DNA of 23,515 nt from a virus. Made by a program: the position numbers and the translations under genes. Of the stretch, positions 13,425-21,453 are shown piece by piece; within the stretch, counting starts at the first letter, position 1; every line of letters begins with the position of its first letter. Where the stretch lies: positions 1-23,515 of IMG/VR virus record IMGVR_UViG_3300021364_000407; one strand, 5' to 3'. The notes below the pieces were generated by a model. That model had not been told where the DNA came from and did no database searches. It saw only the letters and a program-made list of their open reading frames with translations.

Positions 13425-14777
13425 TCACATGAGGTTGGTAACACGGACACGTCTGTAGTAGACGTTGGTGCTGAGGTTGCCAGCGGCGACTGGATCGGAG
13501 TCGGTAAGAGCGGTAAGACCCTTGGCGAATGGATTGAGTACCATGCCATAGCGAGTCTTGAAACCGATCTTGGGCTGGAAGGTGTCAGGACCGATTGCAC
13601 GAACCATCTGCAGAGGAACGTATGGGCAATAGAACAGACCAGCATCGTAAGGGGAAGTACCCTTGTAACCAGCGATAAAGAACTGAGCAGCGTTCTGACC
13701 CTCGGAAGGCAGTGCCGAATAAGGATCAATGTAAACGCGGATACGACCATTCAGAGTACCGACGAAGGTGCTGCCAGTGTCGTCAACGTTCAGACCTGTG
13801 TTGAGAGCAGGGTTGTAGTCAAGGACGCCTGCCATGGACAGAGCAGAAGCAACGTCTGAAGAACAGACGAGCATGTTGCCCTTTCCTCTACGAGTCTCTT
13901 TCGCGATGGCGTTCATTTCACGCTCAATCTGGAAGAGGAGACCCTTGAACTTCTCAACGCTCCAGCGACCGTTGGAGTCAACGTCAAGGTCAAAAGTACC
14001 CTGAGCAGCAGTGTTCTGCTGAGCACCAGGCTTAGCGGAACGGAAGACTGTACGGACGACTTCTCTGTTGATTTCGGTGAGGATCTCAGCAGAGAGGATG
14101 TTGGCGAGTTCAGTCTCGGCATCCAGACCATGAATTGCCTTCAGGTCTTGTGCGAGTTCAATGCTGTACTCAGCTTTCAGAGCACGGCTCTTAGCGGTAA
14201 CAGCAATCTTCTCAATGCTGAATGCCATTTCTGGGAATACGCTGGTAGCAGCTTCGCCCAGAGCTTCAGCAGTTGAGGTGGACATTCCAGTGTCGGAATC
14301 GTAGGTGCCACCATCGTTGAGAACAGCGGGGTTGGTTCCTGTCTGAGCAGTACCACCAGTGCTGGTGCTGCTGTTATAGGGAGTACCAGACCATGCTTGG
14401 TTAACTTCGTTGTAGAAGGTCTCAGAACCTGTCTGACCCTCATACTTGGAGCGCATGGCGAAGATCAGTCCAGTAGGACCGTTCATAGGCTGAACGCCAC
14501 AGATGTCATAGGCGATCAGATTAGGCATTGAGCGACGGATCAGTGAGATCAGTACGGGGTCAAAACCTGCGACGTTACCAGCGCCAGTTGTAGGTGTATT
14601 GATAGGACCAGCGTTAGTAGGCGCTTCGGTCAGCATTCTCTCCTCGCGGAGGAATTTTTCTTGGTTCTCCAGCAGTTGAGAAGTAACGGCTTTCTTGTAG
14701 CTATCTTTGATCTCGGGGAGATCGCCATGAGACAGAACAGGTGCCCACTTCTCCTGGAGTTGTTCGGTATTGAACAT
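13425..14777 (-). CDS. 23: Major capsid protein gp23
   Basis: A 450-residue HK97-fold capsid protein (T4: 521; cyanophage forms are shorter). Diagnostic segments are FDPVLISLIRRSMPNLIAYDICGVQ at about 72-96 and GPTGLIFAMRSKYEGQ near 100-115; the C-terminal half includes ERKMNAIAKETRRGKGN-like and GYKGTSPYDAGLFYCPYVPL segments. The N-terminal about 51 residues are a helical, charged propeptide ending in LTE at 49-51, a match to the gp21 protease rule (L/I)-x-E, so cleavage before APTNAG is predicted. A good ribosome site (AAGGAGA) precedes the ATG. It has its own late box upstream and a strong terminator downstream, as expected for the most abundant virion protein. Confidence 0.98.
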   Translation of the reverse strand: MFNTEQLQEKWAPVLSHGDLPEIKDSYKKAVTSQLLENQEKFLREERMLTEAPTNAGPINTPTTGAGNVAGFDPVLISLIRRSMPNLIAYDICGVQPMNGPTGLIFAMRSKYEGQTGSETFYNEVNQAWSGTPYNSSTSTGGTAQTGTNPAVLNDGGTYDSDTGMSTSTAEALGEAATSVFPEMAFSIEKIAVTAKSRALKAEYSIELAQDLKAIHGLDAETELANILSAEILTEINREVVRTVFRSAKPGAQQNTAAQGTFDLDVDSNGRWSVEKFKGLLFQIEREMNAIAKETRRGKGNMLVCSSDVASALSMAGVLDYNPALNTGLNVDDTGSTFVGTLNGRIRVYIDPYSALPSEGQNAAQFFIAGYKGTSPYDAGLFYCPYVPLQMVRAIGPDTFQPKIGFKTRYGMVLNPFAKGLTALTDSDPVAAGNLSTNVYYRRVRVTNLM

Positions 14778-14819
14778 TGGATTCTCCTTGGAAAAATTTA
14801 ATGTGTGTGAACTATAACT

Positions 14820-14827
14820 TATTTATA
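14820..14827 (-). promoter_or_regulatory. Late promoter box of gp23
   Basis: Minus-strand TATAAATA, a perfect T4 late consensus, 43 bases before the gp23 ATG and just past the gp22 stop. Confidence 0.85.
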
Positions 14828-14834
14828 ATTTAGA

Positions 14835-15920
14835 TCACTTACTGTAGCGTGAGATTGCGGAAACATATTGCTCCATGCCAGCAGGGATTACCTTTTCGGC
14901 AACAGGCTCAGATTCCTCTACGCTCTCATTGATTGAAGTCTTAGGGAAATAGTTTTCCTTAATAGTTTCAATCTTCTCTTTGAATGACTCTTCGGAAGTA
15001 AACTCTACACCCTCAGCAAGAGAGGAAAGTTTTTCTTTCTGAGTATCAGCGAGACCCTTGGATACTTCGGCAACGATAGATTCCTTGACGAATTCTCCGA
15101 GAGCAGAATTTAATTCAACATTTTTTTCAATTTGTTCGTTGAGTTTTGTCTCCATTTCATCTAATTTTTCGCTCATCCCCTCAACCATATCGTACTTCTC
15201 TTCTGGGATGTCCATGTAGTGTTCAGTGAACACACCCTTAAGAGCAGACATAAATGACTCAGCAATCTCGGTGCGAATACCTTCGTTGATTGCGAGCTTG
15301 TTATCACTAATCCATTGTTCTACAACATAGTTCAAGAAAGCATCAACCTTAGTTGACATTTCTTCCTTGATCACATCAATTTGCTCATTCAACTGAGCAG
15401 CATAACTTTCTTCCAGACGCTTGGTTTCTTCATCAATTTTAGAAGAAACAGCAGCGGTGAAAATTGTTGTTGCCTTTTCTTTGAACTCTTCGGAAAGTTC
15501 CTCGCCATTGACGAGGGCATTGATGTCATCAGTAACATCAAGTTCTTCCTTGCTCAATTTAGGCATTGCGTCCCCGCCACCACGGCTGACACTCTTGCCA
15601 GACATATCCTTACCGCCTTCTAATTTAGGCATAGGATCTTGCTTGCCTTCGCCCGAGTTAACTGCAGTCTTAGACTTTTTAACTGGAGCAGCAGCTTTGG
15701 CACCTGAGTTTTCAAACTTACCTGAATACTCAGCAGATGTGCCAGCAGACATGGGCTCAACGTTAGCAACGGCAACGTCGGCACCCTGTGCAGCGGGAAG
15801 ATGTGAACCTTCTGCTGGTGCGGCACCAGCGTTGACAGCATTTTTCATTTCTGTAACGGTCTCTGCATCAAAGTTTTCTGATGCAAAGTCTTCAAATTTC
15901 TCGTTTAACGAATTAGCCAT
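14835..15920 (-). CDS. 22: Prohead scaffold (core) protein gp22
   Basis: A 361-residue acidic protein between gp21 and gp23, the T4 position of the major scaffold. It has an alanine/glycine/serine-rich, low-complexity N-terminal third (about 30-120) and a long helical, Glu/Lys-rich C-terminal part (about 130-330) with coiled-coil pattern, such as EKLDEMETKLNEQIEKNVEL. Gp22 shapes the prohead and is destroyed by gp21 protease. Several (L/I)-x-E sites are present (for example LNE at 5-7, LSE at about 147). It is longer than T4 gp22 (269), as usual in cyanophages. The identification rests on position and composition more than on conserved motifs. Confidence 0.9.
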   Translation of the reverse strand: MANSLNEKFEDFASENFDAETVTEMKNAVNAGAAPAEGSHLPAAQGADVAVANVEPMSAGTSAEYSGKFENSGAKAAAPVKKSKTAVNSGEGKQDPMPKLEGGKDMSGKSVSRGGGDAMPKLSKEELDVTDDINALVNGEELSEEFKEKATTIFTAAVSSKIDEETKRLEESYAAQLNEQIDVIKEEMSTKVDAFLNYVVEQWISDNKLAINEGIRTEIAESFMSALKGVFTEHYMDIPEEKYDMVEGMSEKLDEMETKLNEQIEKNVELNSALGEFVKESIVAEVSKGLADTQKEKLSSLAEGVEFTSEESFKEKIETIKENYFPKTSINESVEESEPVAEKVIPAGMEQYVSAISRYSK

Positions 15921-15962
15921 GTAAAATAACCCCGTACTGGATACTTTTGATTTTCTATTACT

Positions 15963-15970
15963 TATTTATT
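15963..15970 (-). promoter_or_regulatory. Late promoter box of gp22
   Basis: Minus-strand AATAAATA, one base off the T4 consensus, 43 bases before the gp22 ATG in the short gap after gp21. Confidence 0.75.
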
Positions 15971-15974
15971 AAAA

Positions 15975-16619
15975 TTATAAGTTAGAAAGCAGTCTCTCAA
16001 ATCCCTCAAGGATTTTACCCTCAAGTTCTCCGCGTGAAACTCTTTCTAAATCTTTTTTTACTTGTTGGAGTTCTGCTTCTTTAAATGCTCCATTGTTCCA
16101 AATCCATTCTTTTCCTTCCATGATTCCGTTGACAAAAGCATCAGGAGCAGAAGGATCTGCTACAATATCAGCAGCAGTTGTAAGCATGAAGTCGTCACGG
16201 ACATAGTTAGAACCACCTTTAGATTCTAAACTACCGACACCTCTTGAAGAAACTCCGAGTTGAACTCCTTCACGAAGAAGATTCTTCGCAATTTGACCCA
16301 TTGGGGTTTCAAGAAGTTTTGCCTTACCAACATAGTTAGAACCATCTTGATAAAGTTCAACAATCTTATGTGAAACACGATCAAGGTTGATGGTAGGACC
16401 ATCGGGATGACCGAGTTCACCAAGAGCACGAGACTTTTGAACGAAATTTTCGTTGTAGTTAGTTACTTCGCGCTGAAGAACAGGCATGGGATATACTCTT
16501 CCGTTGCGATTCTTGATATCGCCTTGGAGGAATACTCCCTGAATATATGTATACTCTTTTCCATCCTTCTCCTCAGTGAGAAGTTTAATATCTTCAATGT
16601 GCTCTACGATAAGTTTCAT
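15975..16619 (-). CDS. 21: Prohead protease gp21
   Basis: A 214-residue protein (T4: 212), a serine protease of the herpesvirus-assemblin-like fold that matures the prohead. Visible catalytic candidates are H71 in GELGHPDGP, the serine of LGVSSRG (S124/S125), and D151 in TTAADIVADPSAPD, in the expected order and spacing. The N-terminal YIQGVFLQGDIKNRNGRVYP is typical of the family. Substrates in this window are gp22, the gp67-like protein and the gp23 propeptide. The start overlaps the gp67-like stop (ATGA). Which of S124 and S125 is the nucleophile cannot be told from sequence alone. Confidence 0.95.
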   Translation of the reverse strand: MKLIVEHIEDIKLLTEEKDGKEYTYIQGVFLQGDIKNRNGRVYPMPVLQREVTNYNENFVQKSRALGELGHPDGPTINLDRVSHKIVELYQDGSNYVGKAKLLETPMGQIAKNLLREGVQLGVSSRGVGSLESKGGSNYVRDDFMLTTAADIVADPSAPDAFVNGIMEGKEWIWNNGAFKEAELQQVKKDLERVSRGELEGKILEGFERLLSNL

Positions 16620-16876
16620 TGTTCTTCTTCGGGTTCGGTGGTTGGATCTTCAATCTCTTGCTCTGCAGATCCTTCGGGTTGAGGAGCATCAATGTTGGGA
16701 TCACCAACTTGAGGTTCCTCTTCCTCAACAGGATTCATCAGTTGAGCAGCATACTCTTTTTTGTAAGCATCTAATTGCTCTGATGCTTTTGCATAGAGCA
16801 TATCAATCACTTCATCTGAAGCAACAGAATTGTTTCCGTTGACAATTTTATCAATCAATTCTTTAGTAACAGTCAT
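16616..16876 (-). CDS. 67: gp67-like prohead core protein
   Basis: An 86-residue protein between portal gp20 and protease gp21, the place of T4 gp67 (80 residues). The first 45 residues are helical (KELIDKIVNGNNSV, then DEVIDMLYAKASEQLDAYKKEY). The second half is very acidic and proline-rich (PVEEEEPQVGDPN to TTEPEEEQ), like the acidic tail of T4 gp67. Gp67 is a minor prohead core component, cut by gp21. The assignment is based on position, size and composition, since these proteins diverge quickly. Confidence 0.7.
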   Translation of the reverse strand: MTVTKELIDKIVNGNNSVASDEVIDMLYAKASEQLDAYKKEYAAQLMNPVEEEEPQVGDPNIDAPQPEGSAEQEIEDPTTEPEEEQ

Positions 16877-16899
16877 AATGGAAAATTAATTTATAGTAT

Positions 16900-16907
16900 T
16901 ATTTAGT
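16900..16907 (-). promoter_or_regulatory. Candidate late box for gp67-gp21
   Basis: Minus-strand ACTAAATA, overlapping the gp20 stop codon and 24 bases before the gp67-like ATG. A second weaker candidate TATAAATT at 16895-16888 would leave only 12 bases of leader. Confidence 0.45.
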
Positions 16908-18534
16908 TTTCAATCTCTTTAGAAGTCTGCGCTTTCATAGGAGGTTTTGTTGACGTGTCAACTGGACCACCTGCTGGTGGAACTGGAGCATTGGGATCTT
17001 CCACTGGCATGACTGGAGTATCCATGAGTTCACCAGACTTCTTCTCCTTATCAATTTGAATGCGGATCTCTTCAATCTCCGATTCTTTTTGTTGTAGGAT
17101 CTGACGTTTGATATGATCATTGGAGTAGTAAACACCCAAGAAAGGTTGCATTCTTTCTACAAGGTTTAATCTCTCACCGATCATCTCAATCTCTTTGAGT
17201 TCAGTGAAATGGTTATCAAAGAGATAGTCATATTGAATATGCTGCTCCATCATTTCCCAGTCATCTGTAGTGATGACACCTTTGAGAATTAACTGAGTCT
17301 TCAACATATCATTGAAGAGATGTGAGAACTGCTTACGGAGTCTGCCGACAAACTTGATGAACTTAAGTTCATCACGCAGGATCTCATTGGAGCGTCCAAG
17401 ACTAAATCCCTTTTCCTCGCCCACGCGAGATGGTGGGAGATTTAGCGATTTATAAAGTTTCTTCAGGAAGTATTCAACGTCCTTCAGTTCTCCAAGATTC
17501 TGAGCACCAGGAAGTGTAGTGATCTCAGTTCCTCTGCCACCTTCACGGCGAGGTAACCAGAAGTCTTCCAGCATACTCATGAACTTTTTGTCGTCACGAA
17601 TCTCACCAGTGTTAGCATCATAGACTAACTTATTTCTATAGCGAGACATGACCTCACGCAGATATTGTTCTGCTTTAACTTTAGGAAGATTACCGACATC
17701 AATGTAGAAAATTCTACGCTCTGGTGCGCGGGACAATCTATAGATAACAAGTGAATCTTCAATCATTCTTAATTGATTGACTGCCTTCAATGCCTTATGA
17801 AGATAAGACAATGGCAGATTTTGATTCATGTCCATCAGTCCTGACGTGCAGAACGTGATCGCATCTGGTGCAATCTTCACACCGAGTTGATCGTTCCCTG
17901 CAAGACTAACCGCTGCTTTATGATTAAATACTCCTTTTGGATTGTAGAGATAGTACTCATTAACCTCACCGTAATTTAATTTTGCAGCATCTCCCTGTCC
18001 AGGAGCAGGTTTCTTTTTAACCTCGCGCATCTTTTTGATCTTTAGTGGATCAATGTAGCGAAGTTCCTGAATGCCTTCGGTGGGTTTATTTACATCAATT
18101 ACTTTATGATAATAAAGTCTTCCATCAATATACCAACGTCTGAAAATATGATAGCACTTCTTATCAAACTGCAGTAAGCGTTTGATCTCGTTAAATTCTT
18201 CTCTGATTCTCTTCTTGATTGACTCGCTCTGCTCAAGATTAGAGAGTTCAATTTCTACTGGTGAATCATCACCATCTGCAACGATTGCTTCGTTGACTAC
18301 TTCATCAATTGCGGAGTCAACTTCAGGATGTAATGAGACTTCACGATACTTTCGGATCTGCTCAAACTCATTTCTGGAGACTCCCTCCATGTCAACATAT
18401 TGACCGTAATAACCCCCAGCGGAGATCGTCACGGTCCCATCGTCATTATTAGGAGCAACAGGGGAGATTAACCCCTGCTGCTTCTTTTTCTTTTGATTAT
18501 CCTTATCTAAGGAAAATCCAAACAACTCCGCCAT
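16903..18534 (-). CDS. 20: Portal vertex protein gp20
   Basis: A 543-residue portal protein (T4: 524), the dodecameric ring at one capsid vertex that starts prohead assembly and forms the DNA channel. Recognisable segments are YREVSLHPEVDSAIDEVVNEAIV (about 63-85), the LYYHKVIDVNKPTEGIQELRYIDP region, RAPERRIFYIDVGNLPK (about 268-284), and DFWLPRREGGRGTEITTLPG (about 324-343), all typical of T4-like gp20. The C-terminal 40 residues are proline-rich and likely flexible. The gene has its own late box and ends 26 bases before the gp67-like start. Confidence 0.97.
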   Translation of the reverse strand: MAELFGFSLDKDNQKKKKQQGLISPVAPNNDDGTVTISAGGYYGQYVDMEGVSRNEFEQIRKYREVSLHPEVDSAIDEVVNEAIVADGDDSPVEIELSNLEQSESIKKRIREEFNEIKRLLQFDKKCYHIFRRWYIDGRLYYHKVIDVNKPTEGIQELRYIDPLKIKKMREVKKKPAPGQGDAAKLNYGEVNEYYLYNPKGVFNHKAAVSLAGNDQLGVKIAPDAITFCTSGLMDMNQNLPLSYLHKALKAVNQLRMIEDSLVIYRLSRAPERRIFYIDVGNLPKVKAEQYLREVMSRYRNKLVYDANTGEIRDDKKFMSMLEDFWLPRREGGRGTEITTLPGAQNLGELKDVEYFLKKLYKSLNLPPSRVGEEKGFSLGRSNEILRDELKFIKFVGRLRKQFSHLFNDMLKTQLILKGVITTDDWEMMEQHIQYDYLFDNHFTELKEIEMIGERLNLVERMQPFLGVYYSNDHIKRQILQQKESEIEEIRIQIDKEKKSGELMDTPVMPVEDPNAPVPPAGGPVDTSTKPPMKAQTSKEIEN

Positions 18535-18563
18535 TGTATAAGGTTAACTACGTTTACTGTAGT

Positions 18564-18571
18564 TATTTATC
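18564..18571 (-). promoter_or_regulatory. Late promoter box of gp20
   Basis: Minus-strand GATAAATA, overlapping the gp19 stop codon and 30 bases before the gp20 ATG. A short stem ACTAC/GTAGT lies between box and start. Confidence 0.6.
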
Positions 18572-19175
18572 AGATTCCGCTAGAGGCACCAATGTCAGCG
18601 GTAGCATTACCACCTGTGGATTCCCACCAGTCATACTGGAATTCAACAGTATACTCAGCGATGCTATTGTTGTTATCGTATGACAGATCAATCTGAGAAA
18701 CGTTTGATGGGAAAGCATTCTGGAAAGTATACTTTCTCAATACAGTATCAAATGGTTTTCTGTCATCATTGTCTCCAGTGTTTGTTCCTCTCTTAAGTTG
18801 CTCAACTTGAAGAGTGGAAGCAAATCCTGAAGTATAACCAGCACCATCAGAGTGTCTGTTAAGTGAATCCAACCACTTCTCAAAGAACGCTCTAATTTTG
18901 AAGTCCTCGTCAAGCATGACGGTGACAGTCCATGATTCAAACGTTCTGTCTCCAGGAAGTTTGATTACACGACCACGGAAAGGAACTTCAACTGTGCCGA
19001 TTGAAGAAGCTGGAAGACCAGCTGAACGACAGAGGAATTTAAATTCCTGTCCTTTTGCTTTAGCAGCGTCAGCGATAGCAGTGGGAGCAGATTCCAAAGA
19101 AGGAATACTGACCATGAATAAATTGGGGCGCACACCATACCCAATTTTTCCCTTAAATGCAGTTAAACTTGCCAT
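18570..19175 (-). CDS. 19: Tail tube protein gp19
   Basis: A 201-residue tube subunit (T4: 163). RPNLFMVSIPSLE near the N-terminus corresponds to T4 RPNLFQVEI. FRGRVIKLPGDRTFESWTVTVMLDEDF (about 66-92) corresponds to T4 MNRKINVAGDRTFDDWTVTVMNDE, and the C-terminal NNNSIAEYTVEFQYDWWE to T4 NNEIQTFEVTLALDYWE. The extra length is in a serine/glycine-rich insert (about 105-140) and a short C-terminal tail. It polymerises into the inner tail tube inside the gp18 sheath. A strong ribosome site AAGGAG precedes the ATG, with a late box 25 bases upstream. Confidence 0.96.
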   Translation of the reverse strand: MASLTAFKGKIGYGVRPNLFMVSIPSLESAPTAIADAAKAKGQEFKFLCRSAGLPASSIGTVEVPFRGRVIKLPGDRTFESWTVTVMLDEDFKIRAFFEKWLDSLNRHSDGAGYTSGFASTLQVEQLKRGTNTGDNDDRKPFDTVLRKYTFQNAFPSNVSQIDLSYDNNNSIAEYTVEFQYDWWESTGGNATADIGASSGI

Positions 19176-19199
19176 TGTTAGTTTATCTCCTTATGTTAG

Positions 19200-19207
19200 T
19201 ATTTATT
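19200..19207 (-). promoter_or_regulatory. Late promoter box of gp19
   Basis: Minus-strand AATAAATA, 25 bases before the gp19 ATG and seven bases beyond the gp18 stop. Confidence 0.75.
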
Positions 19208-19213
19208 CTATGA

Positions 19214-21148
19214 TCAAACTCTGCCGATGACTTCATCAAAGGAAACACCTGTGCGGGTGGCAACGAATGTTAGGGTGATGAAGTTAATGGAGCGAGATGG
19301 TTTAACGAAGATGTCAGCAACAAACTCACTTCTATCAATAACATCTGGAGTGTTGTTTGACTCATCAGCAACTACGAGGAAGTCAGTCATACCTCTTCTT
19401 GCTTGAATGTCGCGTAAGAAATTATCAACCTGAGTGGTGAAGTTATTTCTAGTTGACTCGTCATTCAGTTCAAACAGAACACTTCTTGAGAATTCTGAAA
19501 TTGATCTCTCAATGATGAGGAACAAACGGCGAACGTTGATTCTGTCAAAAGCGGAAGGACTACGAAGAGCAGTTTTATCACCAAACAGAACGATGCCCTG
19601 ACCAGGGAACGAAGCGATTGGGTTAACTCTCTTAGCATAGAGTTCATCTCTCTGCTGTTTAGTTGGGTTGAAAGCAATCTTGATTGCATTTCTCAGGTTG
19701 CCTCTGTTGAAACCAGCGGGGGAGAACCATGCTTCAGCAACAGAAGTTGTGTTAACACAAAGACCAGCAACGTCAGCGTTACATGGGATCCAACGATAGG
19801 TGTCATTGAATCTGTCGTAGATGTACTTGTAGTTAGAATCAAATACAGCGTAGGAAGAACTATCGCTGATTGACTCAAAGAACTCAACTACGTTTTCTTT
19901 TTGTTTAGCCGAAGTTGAAGCATCGCTACCAATAACATCAGTTCTCTTTGGAGAAATGAATGTGATACAATCCTTACGATTTGTAGAAATGTTGATCAGT
20001 GAGTTTGCTTTAGCAAGACTACATGGACCAGGAAGAACGTAATCAATACGAATTGTCTCTGAATCGGAGAAAACATCCAGATAAGTCTGAGTGGTGTCGT
20101 CTACATCATATGTTTCGTAATCAGTACCAGCAGCGAATGAATAAGACTTAGGTCCAAGGAATGAGAAGTCTGAAGTAGAATTGCTGTTAGCAGTAATTTC
20201 TACAAGACCGCCTTCGCTATAAACAGAAGTAGTTTCGTAAGCAGTTACATAGATGTACTTGGAACGATCTCTAACTACATCTTTATAGAAGTTAGATTCT
20301 CCTTCGGTTGTTTTACCATCAGATGCCTTTGATACATAGAGAATTTTCTCAATGATTGAATTGGCAACACCAGTGATTGCTCCAGTGTCATCAATAACTA
20401 CGACGTGCATCTCGTCATTGCTACCGCCCTTAGAAGCAACGTGTGGTGAAGTACCAGGACGTGGAGCGATTGCATTCCAGAGAATACCAGTTGTTGCTTC
20501 CTGCTGATCGTACCAATCTACGGTGCTGTTAACAGCAACGCCACTGACAGTTCCGCCACTGCTAAATCTTACAGAAGCAGGATCAAGAACAACAGCGACC
20601 TTTGTGGTGTCGCCAGTGTTATCCTCGTAAGCAATTCCAGTTGCGGTTCCGTCGGTAACAGCATCACCCTTGGTGAATGCAACGCCGCTAGCGAGTGTCA
20701 GGATTTGGTCAGCACCAGCATCAATGGTGATAACCTTCAGAGCATTGCCCCAAGTTCCTGGGTTCTTAGCAAGGAAATCGTAGGATTGTACGGTTCCTTC
20801 AATATTTGCTTCGTAATCTTCTTCGCTGTTAACACGAACACCAGCAACTGATCCGCTGTTAGCATTTGTCAAGAATGCAGCGTTGGTCTCAGTGCTTCTA
20901 GCTACCTGAAGATTGCCACCGTAGTTAAGAAACTCGGAAGCGGTATACCAGGATTCGTAGTTATCATCGGTTGGTTTGCCGAAAGTTTCAACCAGTTCTT
21001 TCTCACTGGTGATCAGTTTTGCTACTCCTACTTCGCCCTTGACGAAAGGACCAGCGATAGCGCCAATATTAGTAATTGTTTCTTGGATACGAGAATTGGT
21101 AAAATCTCTTTCCTGAACGACAATTCCAGGCGATACTTGTGTTGCCAT
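19214..21148 (-). CDS. 18: Contractile tail sheath protein gp18
   Basis: A 644-residue sheath subunit (T4: 659). The N-terminus SPGIVVQERDFTNSRI and the region FLNYGGNLQVARS (about 73-85) are typical. The conserved C-terminal domain contains FNRGNLRNAIKIAFNPTKQQ, FPGQGIVLFGDKT and FDRINVRRLFLIIERSI, with the final strand region RSINFITLTFVATRTGVSF, which interlocks neighbouring subunits. The middle (about 95-290) holds variable surface domains and a diverged repeat. Six sheath subunits stack around each gp19 ring. It has its own late box and an AAGGGG ribosome site. Confidence 0.97.
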   Translation of the reverse strand: MATQVSPGIVVQERDFTNSRIQETITNIGAIAGPFVKGEVGVAKLITSEKELVETFGKPTDDNYESWYTASEFLNYGGNLQVARSTETNAAFLTNANSGSVAGVRVNSEEDYEANIEGTVQSYDFLAKNPGTWGNALKVITIDAGADQILTLASGVAFTKGDAVTDGTATGIAYEDNTGDTTKVAVVLDPASVRFSSGGTVSGVAVNSTVDWYDQQEATTGILWNAIAPRPGTSPHVASKGGSNDEMHVVVIDDTGAITGVANSIIEKILYVSKASDGKTTEGESNFYKDVVRDRSKYIYVTAYETTSVYSEGGLVEITANSNSTSDFSFLGPKSYSFAAGTDYETYDVDDTTQTYLDVFSDSETIRIDYVLPGPCSLAKANSLINISTNRKDCITFISPKRTDVIGSDASTSAKQKENVVEFFESISDSSSYAVFDSNYKYIYDRFNDTYRWIPCNADVAGLCVNTTSVAEAWFSPAGFNRGNLRNAIKIAFNPTKQQRDELYAKRVNPIASFPGQGIVLFGDKTALRSPSAFDRINVRRLFLIIERSISEFSRSVLFELNDESTRNNFTTQVDNFLRDIQARRGMTDFLVVADESNNTPDVIDRSEFVADIFVKPSRSINFITLTFVATRTGVSFDEVIGRV

Positions 21149-21183
21149 CTTTTACCCCTTAAAGTTCAGATTTTATCTAAACT

Positions 21184-21191
21184 TATTTATT
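21184..21191 (-). promoter_or_regulatory. Late promoter box of gp18
   Basis: Minus-strand AATAAATA, 36 bases before the gp18 ATG. Confidence 0.75.
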
Positions 21192-21199
21192 ATTTTCAC

Positions 21200-21218
21200 T
21201 GTTTCTCGCGGGGAAACA
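21200..21218 (-). other. Short hairpin upstream of the gp18 late box
   Basis: TGTTTC and GAAACA form a six-pair stem with a seven-base loop (CCCGCGA on the minus strand). No T-run follows on the minus strand, so it is not a classic terminator. It may mark the 3' end or a processing site of the gp17 transcript, next to the late box of gp18. Confidence 0.35.
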
Positions 21219-21231
21219 ATGCATGAACACA

Positions 21232-21453
21232 CTACCAGTCTGGGTATTCCCATCTCTTAGAATCGTTTTTTCTTGCATTAGAAACTCTGTGAATAGTGCA
21301 TTCCTTACACTCATAAGAGTATGATGATACTGTCGGTCTACCCTTTCGTATCTTATAAAAGTCCGTTGATAAATCTTTTTTTACACCACAAGATCTACAC
21401 CTTCTTTCTTTGAAAAGGAGATGTTCTAGTTCAAACTCCTCTTCAAAATCCAT
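21232..21453 (-). CDS. Small zinc-binding protein between gp17 and gp18
   Basis: A 73-residue protein with two CxxC pairs, C19-x2-C22 (RRCRSCGVKKDLSTDFY) and C49-x2-C52 (YECKECTIHRV), separated by a basic loop. The 'CRxCG-x-K-x-L-x-x-FY ... YxCKEC' arrangement is the zinc-binding N-terminal part seen in many phage HNH endonucleases, but no HNH catalytic domain follows, so this is a stand-alone zinc module. The N-terminus is acidic (MDFEEEFELE). The start overlaps the terminase stop (TAATG), so it is co-translated with gp17. DNA binding or help to packaging is possible but unproven. Confidence 0.8.
   Translation of the reverse strand: MDFEEEFELEHLLFKERRCRSCGVKKDLSTDFYKIRKGRPTVSSYSYECKECTIHRVSNARKNDSKRWEYPDW

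Noticed and set aside
13367-13750. 127-codon minus-strand frame at the gp23 3' end
   Set aside because: Out-of-frame shadow of gp23 that runs into the terminator T-tract.
15421-15924. 167-codon plus-strand frame opposite gp22
   Set aside because: Low-complexity mirror of the alanine/serine-rich gp22 N-terminus, without ribosome site or promoter.
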